DNA of 6,963 nucleotides from an uncultured Saprospiraceae bacterium. GTDB lineage: Bacteria; Bacteroidota; Bacteroidia; Chitinophagales; Saprospiraceae. Where the stretch lies: assembly GCA_937930625.1 (NCBI GenBank), contig CALHBW010000406.1, forward strand, positions 1-6,963, in the 5' to 3' direction. The stretch's first letter is position 1, and every line of letters begins with the position of its first letter. The notes under the pieces were generated by a model. It did not search any database. It saw only the letters and a program-made list of their open reading frames with translations, and was not told the DNA's origin. Below are positions 1 to 5,891 of the stretch, piece after piece. A program made the position numbers and the translations under genes.

Positions 1-99
1 CTAATAAACTCAATAAACTCATTCAACTAAATAAACTCAATAAACCCAATAAACCCATTCAACTAAATAAACTTAGTCAACTAATAAACTAAATAAAAT
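1..99. repeat. Degenerate 9-bp tandem array abutting the lipoprotein start codon
   Basis: The segment is built from 8-10 bp units close to AATAAACYC, interspersed with ATTCAACT. Examples are AATAAACTC at 3-11 and 12-20 and AATAAACCC at 39-47 and 48-56. A 17-bp block, ATTCAACTAAATAAACT, occurs at 21-37 and again at 57-73, so the array has a higher-order period of 36 bp. CTAATAAACT is present at 1-10 and 81-90. The array may continue upstream of the window. It ends directly at the ATG at 100, so it forms the 5' leader, and perhaps the promoter region, of that gene. Read on the minus strand the units begin RGTT (AGTTTATTG, AGTTGAATG). Confidence 0.85.
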
Positions 100-957
100 A
101 TGCGATTAAAAAATATTCTAATTATTGCGCTGGCGATGGTCAGCATGACTACTTTCACGGGATGTATTGACATCATTGAGGAAGTCTTTTTCAATAAAGA
201 CGGTTCCGGCAAATACACAATGCGAATGGATATGAGCGGGATGATGAGCATGGTGAAAATGATGTCCGAAATGGAAGAAATGATGCCCGAAGATGAGGAA
301 AATGCAGAAGAGGAAGAGCAGGAAGAAGAAGCTGATTTGGGAGCGATGATGGAGCAGGGGGTGGATAGTATCATGTACTTAAAAGATGCCTCTGCCGATG
401 TGCGCCAACAATTTGACGACAATCCGGGCTTTGTGGATAAAGTCAATATGCGTATGAACGTCGATCCTGACGAAAATATCTTCCAAATTGACTTCAATCT
501 TGATTTTGCAAACATGGACGATATTGATTATTTCTTCAAAAATTTTGATAAAATTGGTGCGATGATGGGGAATGATGAAGAAAGTAGCGAACTTGATATG
601 CTCGGTGGTATGGGCGGCGGTATGGGAGCCGATTCGCCACTTGGCGGCATCATGGGTGACCAATTTACCCGTTATTTTGATATGACCAAGCGCACACTGA
701 TTCGTCGCGATGCGTCACAAGAAAATATGGACACGGAAGAAGAAATGGGCGAAGAAGAAATGCAGATGATGGAAATGATGTTTGGCGAAGCCAAATACAA
801 AATGATTTACCATATGCCGGGCAAAGTTAAGAAGATGACCAACAGTAGTGCTACCCTTAGCGCGGATAAGAAAACCGTTATGCTCGAGGGCAATCTGATG
901 GACTATATGAAAGGCGATTTTAAGGCGGCAAACATCATTAAATTTGGGAAAAAATAG
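100..957 (+). CDS. Methionine-rich, acidic lipoprotein of unknown function
   Basis: The product is 285 residues. It starts with a short basic stretch (MRLKN), a hydrophobic core at about 6-19 and a lipobox ending FTGC, with Cys22 the predicted lipidated residue, so a membrane lipoprotein is expected. The ATG at 100 is the first possible start, because an in-frame TAA lies at 94-96; there is no Shine-Dalgarno, only A-rich sequence. The mature protein begins with an N-K-D-G-S-G-K-Y-T stretch at 32-40, a motif I associate with uncharacterised Bacteroidota lipoproteins. Composition is extreme: 40 methionines (about 14%), 11 of them in residues 41-62, then an acidic run at 64-79 with 12 Glu/Asp of 16. 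A glycine/methionine patch lies near 165-180 and a second Met/Glu cluster near 210-228. Tandem stops TAG-TGA end the gene at 955-960. It appears monocistronic. I do not recognise a specific family; the lipoprotein call is firm, the role unknown. Confidence 0.9.
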   Translation: MRLKNILIIALAMVSMTTFTGCIDIIEEVFFNKDGSGKYTMRMDMSGMMSMVKMMSEMEEMMPEDEENAEEEEQEEEADLGAMMEQGVDSIMYLKDASADVRQQFDDNPGFVDKVNMRMNVDPDENIFQIDFNLDFANMDDIDYFFKNFDKIGAMMGNDEESSELDMLGGMGGGMGADSPLGGIMGDQFTRYFDMTKRTLIRRDASQENMDTEEEMGEEEMQMMEMMFGEAKYKMIYHMPGKVKKMTNSSATLSADKKTVMLEGNLMDYMKGDFKAANIIKFGKK

Positions 958-1053
958 TGAGGTGTTGCGCTATTTTTGGCGTATTTACCGACTCACGAAT
1001 TTATAGGTGTTTAGGTTTGATATTTCTCAATACTTGTGTCACGTTTAGATTTT

Positions 1054-1090
1054 AAAAAAGCATCGTAAAATAATTTTACGATGCTTTTTT
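1054..1090 (+). terminator. Intrinsic terminator with a perfect 17-bp stem
   Basis: The arm at 1054-1070 (A6, GCATCGT, A4) pairs without a mismatch to 1074-1090 across a TAA loop at 1071-1073. The right arm ends in six T and is followed by more T-rich sequence. It lies about 97 bp after the lipoprotein stop. Because the left arm begins with six A, the structure could also work on the minus strand, but no minus-strand gene reads into it in this window. Confidence 0.88.
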
Positions 1091-1253
1091 ATTTTCTTTT
1101 TTGAAAACATTTTTTTTGTTATTCTTGTAAAATGCTGATAAATAGATTTTTATGATTATGAAAAAATAAAAAGTACTGCTCAAATGAAACAACCCGCTTC
1201 ATTTCACCGTATAATTTGTGACATCAAAATTAGATTTTTAAACAATTTTATCG

Positions 1254-1261
1254 TACATTTG
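1254..1261 (+). promoter_or_regulatory. Candidate Bacteroidota -7 promoter box (TACATTTG)
   Basis: TACATTTG matches TAnnTTTG, the -7 consensus of the Bacteroidota primary sigma factor, exactly. It lies 25 bp before the ATG at 1287 and would give a short leader of roughly 20 nt. No clear -33 TTG is seen at the usual spacing, so the call rests on one box in AT-rich DNA. Confidence 0.45.
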
Positions 1262-1286
1262 GATGACTAAATTTTAACGGAGTAAT

Positions 1287-2804
1287 ATGAAAAACCTGAT
1301 AGAGATTTCGAAGATAGTTACGAAAAAGAAGGTCAGAAAGATTGAAATATTTGACGATCATTCATTGAAGCACAAAAACAGCAAATTCAATGAATTTTAC
1401 GAGGCACTAATGGCGAATAAATTCAAGAACGACCGCGACGCTGCGGCTTTCTTGTACAGTTGCGCGCCTACCGATGATAAGTATCGGCAACTCAAATCAC
1501 GTTTTCGAAAACGGCTGCTCAATACGCTCTTTTTCCTTGATGTCAACAAGCCTTCATCGTCCGGTTATGACAGAGCCTATTATTCATGCAACAAAGACTG
1601 GACACTCGTAAAAATTTTACTCTCCAACGAAGCTTATCTCACCGCATCTTCTCTCGCCCGACAGATATTAACCACCGCACTCAAATTCAGATTTGCAGAT
1701 GTTATAGTGAACTGCTCGCGTATATTGCGCGAACACTGTGCACGTGAAGGCAACGAGAAAGAATACGAAACATACGACCAATACAGCAAGCAATACCAAA
1801 ACGTACTCGATGCTGAAATTCGCTCTGAAGAACTTTATCAGCGCGTCGTAATGAATTATCACAAACCTCCTTCGAAAAACTTTGACCTTGCCGAGAAAAT
1901 TGATGTTTATTGTCAGGCATTAGTTGGATTGTCGGAGACTTATGATTCGCCGATCATCATATATAATATGTACTTGGTCTGGGCGTATCGTTACGAGATG
2001 TTGTTTGATTATAATAGTACGCTTGAAGTTTGCGAACGTGCCGAAAAGTACATAGAGGAAAATCCACTATATTATCAAGATGATAAATTGGCAACTTTCC
2101 AGCTCAAAAAAATGTCTGCTCACCTGCATATGCGTGACTTTACAAGAGGTCAGAAAAATGCGGAAAAGGCTTTGCAGTCATTCCCTGATGGAAGCCCCAA
2201 TTGGTTTGAATTTATGGAGTACTACCTCCTGATTGCTTTACACACGGATAATTACATTCAAGCGGTAGCAATTTATAACCGAACGACCAGCAATTCCAAA
2301 TTCAAAAAAATGACGGGTGTGCAGCGTGAAAAATGGAAAATTTACGAAATTTATCTCAACTATATCATTGAGAGTCAGTCACCTACGAGTCCTGTACTTC
2401 GTGCCCACAAGCGCAAAAATTTCCGCTTGTCGCGCTTTCTCAACGACCCGATATTATACCCGAAAGACCAGCGTATTTTTACCGTTTTGCAGGTAGTGGC
2501 GCAGATGTTATTTCTACTTGAAAAACGTAGTTTTAATGCCGTTGCAGAACGTATTGACAGGCTTAAAGGTTATGCCAATCGCCAACTGAAAAAAGAAGAA
2601 TTTACACGCGTCATTAACTTTATTCGATTGCTTCAGCAGTTGATGCGAGCCGATTTTGTACCCGAAAATACGACCAATACAGAGAAATACCATAGCCGAT
2701 TGATTGAAACTCCTTTCAATTATCGGGGCTTGATTACAGAGCTTGAGGTAATTCCTTATGAACGATTATGGGAAATGATTATTGAACGCTTGAAGAAAGA
2801 CTAA
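1287..2804 (+). CDS. TPR-like all-helical hypothetical protein
   Basis: The product is 505 residues and I do not recognise a named family. The ATG is supported by an in-frame TAA at 1275-1277 and by GGAG at 1279-1282, four bases upstream, the only Shine-Dalgarno-like site next to a start in this window. There is no signal peptide or membrane segment, so it should be cytoplasmic. The N-terminal 85 residues are basic (IVTKKKVRKIEIFDDHSLK, then RQLKSRFRKRLLNTLFFLDV at 67-86). Residues about 105-450 read as consecutive amphipathic helix pairs of 30-40 residues, such as 117-150, 244-298 and 306-330, typical of degenerate TPR/HEAT-like solenoids that act as binding scaffolds. No catalytic motif is seen. 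The ending is helical and charged (YERLWEMIIERLKKD). It is flanked by a promoter-like box and a likely terminator, suggesting a monocistronic unit. The TPR-like label is inferred from helix pattern, not from a clean 34-residue consensus. Confidence 0.85.
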   Translation: MKNLIEISKIVTKKKVRKIEIFDDHSLKHKNSKFNEFYEALMANKFKNDRDAAAFLYSCAPTDDKYRQLKSRFRKRLLNTLFFLDVNKPSSSGYDRAYYSCNKDWTLVKILLSNEAYLTASSLARQILTTALKFRFADVIVNCSRILREHCAREGNEKEYETYDQYSKQYQNVLDAEIRSEELYQRVVMNYHKPPSKNFDLAEKIDVYCQALVGLSETYDSPIIIYNMYLVWAYRYEMLFDYNSTLEVCERAEKYIEENPLYYQDDKLATFQLKKMSAHLHMRDFTRGQKNAEKALQSFPDGSPNWFEFMEYYLLIALHTDNYIQAVAIYNRTTSNSKFKKMTGVQREKWKIYEIYLNYIIESQSPTSPVLRAHKRKNFRLSRFLNDPILYPKDQRIFTVLQVVAQMLFLLEKRSFNAVAERIDRLKGYANRQLKKEEFTRVINFIRLLQQLMRADFVPENTTNTEKYHSRLIETPFNYRGLITELEVIPYERLWEMIIERLKKD

Positions 2805-2813
2805 TGGGGTTAT

Positions 2814-2841
2814 TAGTTCATAGTTCATAGTTCATAGTTCA
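2814..2841. repeat. Heptamer tandem repeat TAGTTCA x4
   Basis: Four exact, uninterrupted copies of TAGTTCA run from 2814 to 2841, starting nine bases after the stop codon of the helical-protein gene. The copy number is small and the units are identical, which suits recent slippage expansion. Confidence 0.95.
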
Positions 2842-2867
2842 TTTGCAATTAATTGGTTTTCAATATT

Positions 2868-2886
2868 TTGTTAATTAAATTAACAA
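2868..2886. repeat. AT-rich palindrome with 9-bp arms
   Basis: TTGTTAATT (2868-2876) and AATTAACAA (2878-2886) are perfect reverse complements around a single A. It could be a protein-binding site or part of the 3' end structure of the upstream gene. In such AT-rich DNA chance is possible. Confidence 0.6.
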
Positions 2887-2892
2887 TAATGT

Positions 2893-2938
2893 ATCCTAAA
2901 AATAACAATGTATTTGTGTTTAGGATGGGATATTTTTT
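2893..2938 (+). terminator. Probable terminator of the helical-protein gene
   Basis: ATCCTAAA (2893-2900) pairs with TTTAGGAT (2919-2926). Inside, ACAA (2905-2908) can pair with TTGT (2914-2917) around a five-base loop. A T-rich tract (TATTTTTT, 2931-2938) follows after a four-base gap. It lies about 90 bp after the stop codon. The stem is interrupted and AT-rich, so it is weaker than the terminator at 1054-1090. Confidence 0.55.
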
Positions 2939-2940
2939 CC

Positions 2941-3038
2941 GAATTTGGGCTAAAACTCGTCAGACATTTTCAAAATCTACCGATGACCTCATATTTTCCG
3001 ACAAAGTTTAAATGTCAGACGAGTTTTAGCCCAAATTC
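2941..3038. repeat. 29-bp inverted repeat with a 40-bp spacer
   Basis: Arms 2941-2969 and 3010-3038 are reverse complements at 28 of 29 positions; the exception is 2962 against 3017, an A facing an A. The arms carry GGGCTAAAACTCGTC and its complement. The spacer 2970-3009 has no ORF. There is no T-tract after the right arm, so it is not a typical intrinsic terminator, and no flanking direct repeat is obvious. It may be a small non-autonomous repeat element, a protein-binding site or a structured RNA. Confidence 0.85.
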
Positions 3039-3161
3039 AAGCCCAATGTGATTCGTTATTGAATAAAAATTAAAAATGAGCATGGGTACAAAAACGAATC
3101 GCGCCCCTAATGCCTTTAGTCGTGTACTCATTGTCGGTTTTGCAATTTAAATAGACTACCC

Positions 3162-3172
3162 GTCTGACGAGT
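3162..3172 (+). repeat. Third copy of the inverted-repeat core (GTCTGACGAGT)
   Basis: GTCTGACGAGT here is identical to the complement of 2955-2965 in the left arm of the 2941-3038 repeat and differs at one position from 3014-3024 in the right arm. It overlaps a weak stem formed by CCGTCT (3160-3165) and AGACGG (3191-3196). Confidence 0.6.
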
Positions 3173-3251
3173 ATTCGTTTAGGCAAACTTAGACGGATAG
3201 CCATTAAATAATTTATCGCCAAGAATAACTGTCCTTTACAATCAGGGGTTT

Positions 3252-3273
3252 TTCAAGTTGTCTGCAACTTGAA
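3252..3273. other. Hairpin with perfect 9-bp stem
   Basis: TTCAAGTTG (3252-3260) pairs perfectly with CAACTTGAA (3265-3273) across a TCTG loop. It is followed by AT-rich sequence with a loose T-run (3281-3287) but not a clean U-tract. It lies about 200 bp upstream of the secreted-protein gene and could be a weak terminator or a leader structure. Confidence 0.5.
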
Positions 3274-3471
3274 TCAATTATTATTTTGTCTCACTACTTA
3301 ATCATTGACAACATTCCACCCACATTCCTCGTCTAATAAAAACATGTTATTCATCCAAACAATCAAAAATCATGGAATTGGAAGGAGTATTTTGAATTAG
3401 AACGTGTTTAAAAAAGTTAAACAGTGCTTAAATCATTCAAAATCTTCCTGCAATTCCCCAAAGTCATTTAC

Positions 3472-5145
3472 ATGAAAAAAATCCTACTTTGTGCTATACT
3501 TATGTTGATAAGTAGCTACACAATACATGCTCAGGCAGAATCTGATATTGTGATTACCGAAATTATGTACAATCCACCGGGAAGTGATTCGCTCGAATAT
3601 ATTGAATTATATAATAAAAGCGATTTTGGAGTCAATCTCACGGGCTGGCAATTTACGCGCGGTATTACACATTCATTGAGTGGTATATTTATCTCGCCGA
3701 AAAGCTATATTATTTTAGCTAAAGACAAACCGATATTTGAAAGTACATTCGGCGTTCCCGCCATCGAATGGGAAGATGGTGGACTCTCCAATAGCGGCGA
3801 AAGCCTTGTACTCGTCAATGCACAAGGTGTAATTATGGATACTCTGCGGTATAGTGACGACGCTCCTTGGCCCACAGGACCAATAGACCCCGACGGTGAC
3901 GGTCCATCTATAGCCTTATGCGACCCCGAAGCTGACAATATGGACCCTGCCAACTGGACGATTGGAGACGATCCTACACAGACAATTATTGTCAATAACG
4001 AATTAATTTATGCACATCCCTTCGGCGAGTGTCTGGGCACTGATTTGATACCACCAATACCCGAACACGCAGAGGCAATTTCTCAAACTGAAATCATCGT
4101 CATATTCAATGAAGCTACCAATATGACGGCTGAATTGTCGGAAAATTATACAGGACTCGGCACACTTACAGCCGACCGCGACCCGACTTGGACAGTCGTT
4201 ACATTGGTCTTGGACACGCCTTTGCAGGATGGTGTTTTGACTACGTTTTGTGTTGATAATGTACAAGACTTACCCGGTAATCAGATGACCGACCTCAATA
4301 CCGAATGTTTTGAAGTCATATGGCATAGTACGGGCGAGGTGCGCGATATTGTTATCACCGAAATCATGTATAATGCGCCGGGTAAAGATAGCCTTGATTT
4401 TATTGAATTGTACAATAATTCGGGGATAGACCGCAACCTCTGGGGATGCTTTTTTGATAAAGGAATTAGCTTTGAGTTTCCTGAATTTACCTTGGGCGCA
4501 GGCGAATATGTTGTTATCGCAGAAGACTCTGCCAATTTTGAACTTACCTACGGCATCACGCCCTTCAAATGGGGTGGCAGCCTCGACAATAATAGCGAAA
4601 AAATCAGCTTTAATTATGTCGATGGTGATACGATTGACTTGGTAGATTATAACGACAATATGGGATGGGATACGCTCGCCGACGGCTTGGGGTATTCGCT
4701 CGTTTTGTGTGATTTTGCCTTGGATAATGCCGACTCATTGAGTTGGACGATAGCCACAACCTCTACCGGCATTTTCATTGAAGATTCCATAGATGTCATC
4801 GTTGGTACTGATACTATCCGGGAAGCCGTACAAATAGAAATGTTTGCCAATCCGGGCGAGTACGATGATGGATGTGATGTTGATATTCAGTATGTAGAAG
4901 AACTCGCAGGCGTTCGCATTTATCCCAATCCGAATGATGGCGTATTCTTTATTGAAAATCAGGAAAATACACGATTGGAATACCAAGTCTATGACCTGTA
5001 TGGACGCGAAATAAGGCAAGGACAATTGAATACGACACAAGAGCAAATTCACTTGAAGAATGTTCCTAAAGGTGTATATTTACTGCGCTTGACAGACCAA
5101 TTTTCATCGAAAAGCACAACAAAGAAAATAGTTGTAAGTAGGTAA
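3472..5145 (+). CDS. Secreted protein with two lamin-tail domains and T9SS sorting domain
   Basis: I place the start at the ATG at 3472 (557 residues), because it begins a clean signal peptide: MKKI, a hydrophobic core, then a likely cleavage after IHA at 18-20. An upstream in-frame GTG at 3424 would put 16 extra residues before it. Two lamin-tail (LTD) domains at about 24-165 and 291-427 begin almost identically: DIVITEIMYNPPGSDSLEYI (25-44) and DIVITEIMYNAPGKDSLDFI (292-311). Between them, about 190-285, is an Ig-like module of the bacterial SbsA type (EIIVIFNEA, then VDNVQDLPGN). The end is a type A T9SS C-terminal sorting domain: IYPNPNDG at 483-490, VYDLYGREI at 506-514, PKGVYLLRL at 532-540 and a basic terminus. 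Such proteins cross the outer membrane by T9SS and are released or anchored at the surface, with the CTD usually removed. LTDs are often found with surface nucleases or adhesins, but no catalytic domain is present, so adhesion or scaffolding is inference. No Shine-Dalgarno is visible. Confidence 0.93.
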   Translation: MKKILLCAILMLISSYTIHAQAESDIVITEIMYNPPGSDSLEYIELYNKSDFGVNLTGWQFTRGITHSLSGIFISPKSYIILAKDKPIFESTFGVPAIEWEDGGLSNSGESLVLVNAQGVIMDTLRYSDDAPWPTGPIDPDGDGPSIALCDPEADNMDPANWTIGDDPTQTIIVNNELIYAHPFGECLGTDLIPPIPEHAEAISQTEIIVIFNEATNMTAELSENYTGLGTLTADRDPTWTVVTLVLDTPLQDGVLTTFCVDNVQDLPGNQMTDLNTECFEVIWHSTGEVRDIVITEIMYNAPGKDSLDFIELYNNSGIDRNLWGCFFDKGISFEFPEFTLGAGEYVVIAEDSANFELTYGITPFKWGGSLDNNSEKISFNYVDGDTIDLVDYNDNMGWDTLADGLGYSLVLCDFALDNADSLSWTIATTSTGIFIEDSIDVIVGTDTIREAVQIEMFANPGEYDDGCDVDIQYVEELAGVRIYPNPNDGVFFIENQENTRLEYQVYDLYGREIRQGQLNTTQEQIHLKNVPKGVYLLRLTDQFSSKSTTKKIVVSR

Positions 5146-5215
5146 TTTCGGGTTACGAGTTGCGAGTTTCGGGTTACTTTTTTCGCTTAGCGAAAACTCG
5201 CAACTCGCAACTCGC
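5146..5215. terminator. Heptamer-repeat hairpin between convergent genes, possible bidirectional terminator
   Basis: Four heptamers of form CGRGTTN run in series: CGGGTTA (5149-5155), CGAGTTG (5156-5162), CGAGTTT (5163-5169) and CGGGTTA (5170-5176). After a central TCGC-TTA-GCGA stem-loop (5183-5193), the complementary heptamers return as ACTCGCA (5196-5202 and 5203-5209) and ACTCGC (5210-5215). Arms 5156-5169 and 5194-5207 pair over 14 bp without mismatch. The element fills the whole gap between the + stop ending at 5145 and the - stop whose last base is 5215. A shared terminator is likely from the position, but no U-tract follows the full stem on either strand. Confidence 0.6.
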
Positions 5216-5709
5216 TAATCACGATTGACTAAAGGAAAACCATCCAAAGCGGTAGCTAATTCATCAACATTTCTACAACCTATAAAAAAACGTCGCCCAT
5301 CTTTGGTTTCGATGGATAAACCATTTCTTCCCGTCAATGAAAACCAAGACTCTCCGCCATATCTGATATTACTGCCGTGCCATTGTGCTGCCAAGGGTGT
5401 TCTGAGAATTTCGCAGGATGCAACTTCATCCCATGCAATTCTTTGGGATTTATTGTGAATCGGGGACATTTTGTACTTAATCCGTTTATCATTGACAGAG
5501 ATTTTAAGTTGTAGTCGCTTGAGCCACCAAAATACAAATCCTAATCCTGCTGCTATTGACAAGTAGGTTATTGTGCTTAATAAAGTGAGTTCTCCATTGA
5601 TGAATGATTTAGCTAAACCAAATAATGCTCCTCCAATTCCTATCCATAGAAATATAAAGACCAATTTATCATTAAACCGCTGTTTTTCGCTAAATTTTTT
5701 ATTTTTCAT
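5215..5709 (-). CDS. Two-helix membrane protein with C-terminal bacterial PH-like domain
   Basis: The product is 164 residues. After a basic N-terminus (MKNKKFSEKQRF), two hydrophobic segments at about 16-33 and 43-62 form a membrane hairpin. Residues about 66-158 then resemble a small bacterial PH-like beta domain: LKISVNDKRIKYKMSP, an IAWDEVASCEI strand (91-101), HGSNIRYGG (111-119), LTGRNGLSIETKDGRRFFIG (125-144), and a final helix with VDELATALDGF (148-158). The W-D-E-V, N-I-R-Y and G-R-R-F-F-I-G pattern is what I know from membrane-anchored PH-like proteins of bacteria, whose biochemical role is mostly unknown. No catalytic residue is evident. The gene converges on the secreted-protein gene and diverges from the membrane-protein gene at 6011. 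There is no Shine-Dalgarno; a TAnnTTTG match lies about 50 bp upstream. Domain assignment is by pattern only. Confidence 0.85.
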   Translation of the reverse strand: MKNKKFSEKQRFNDKLVFIFLWIGIGGALFGLAKSFINGELTLLSTITYLSIAAGLGFVFWWLKRLQLKISVNDKRIKYKMSPIHNKSQRIAWDEVASCEILRTPLAAQWHGSNIRYGGESWFSLTGRNGLSIETKDGRRFFIGCRNVDELATALDGFPLVNRD

Positions 5710-5758
5710 AATGCAATATTTATAGTTATAAAATGGGGGCTAACATGGTTCTGCTTCA

Positions 5759-5766
5759 CAAAGGTA
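5759..5766 (-). promoter_or_regulatory. Candidate Bacteroidota -7 promoter box (TACCTTTG, minus strand)
   Basis: On the minus strand TACCTTTG matches TAnnTTTG exactly. It would start transcription near 5752, giving a leader of about 40 nt before the start codon at 5709. A -33 TTG is not evident at the usual spacing. TTAACA/TGTTAA half-sites lie just upstream (5778-5812), suitably placed for a regulator, though this is inference. Confidence 0.45.
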
Positions 5767-5891
5767 AGGGTTTTTCATGTTAAATTAATCATTAGTTAAC
5801 ATTAAATTAACATTGGAATTGAAAAATAGTTTATCGAAGAATTTATTTATACGCTATTTTTAAGAACTTTCGAGTCGTTTTATTTGGAAAA

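Larger units (their letters stand above)
958..1286. other. Intergenic region between the lipoprotein and helical-protein genes
   Basis: This 329-bp gap holds no plausible gene. It contains a strong terminator at 1054-1090 followed by T-rich DNA to about 1135. A 7-bp inverted repeat, AAATGAA (1182-1188) with TTCATTT (1198-1204), is small enough to be chance but sits about 70 bp upstream of the promoter-like box at 1254-1261. Nothing is recognisable in 961-1050. Confidence 0.7.
2805..3471. other. 667-bp gene-free region with several inverted repeats
   Basis: No ORF here is convincing. In order it holds TAGTTCA x4 (2814-2841), an AT-rich palindrome (2868-2886), a probable terminator (2893-2938), a 29-bp inverted repeat (2941-3038), an 8-bp inverted repeat GATTCGTT/AACGAATC (3050-3057 and 3093-3100), another copy of the large repeat's core (3162-3172), a 9-bp-stem hairpin (3252-3273) and a 7-bp-stem hairpin (3405-3423). 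CCGTCT (3160-3165) and AGACGG (3191-3196) also form inverted ends around that core copy. An AAGGAG at 3382-3387 has no usable start codon after it. The rest is AT-rich and unassigned; the promoter of the 3472 gene should lie in its right part, but I find no exact TAnnTTTG there. Confidence 0.7.

Noticed and set aside
1..99. CRISPR array
   Set aside because: The units are 8-10 bp and directly adjacent, with no unique spacers of 30 bp or so and no cas genes.
81..515. Serine-rich 144-residue ORF on the minus strand, and similar antisense ORFs at 379-663, 4735-5052 and elsewhere
   Set aside because: They are shadows of the well-supported plus-strand genes; their odd composition reflects antisense reading of Met/Glu-rich or LTD codons.
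2941..3038. Invertible promoter switch of the Bacteroides type
   Set aside because: The 40-bp spacer is much shorter than known invertible promoters, contains no exact TAnnTTTG on either strand, and no recombinase gene is present.
3076..3150. 24-codon ORF beginning MSMGTKTN in the long intergenic region
   Set aside because: It is short, has no Shine-Dalgarno or promoter box, and overlaps the right arm of the 3050-3100 inverted repeat. Nothing supports translation.
3372..3395. Seven-codon leader peptide containing AAGGAG
   Set aside because: The AAGGAG lies inside the ORF rather than before a start, and the peptide has no feature of a regulatory leader.
3424..3471. GTG start at 3424 for the secreted protein
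   Set aside because: It would add 16 residues before a complete signal peptide that begins at the ATG at 3472, and it directly follows a hairpin (3405-3423) with no ribosome binding site.
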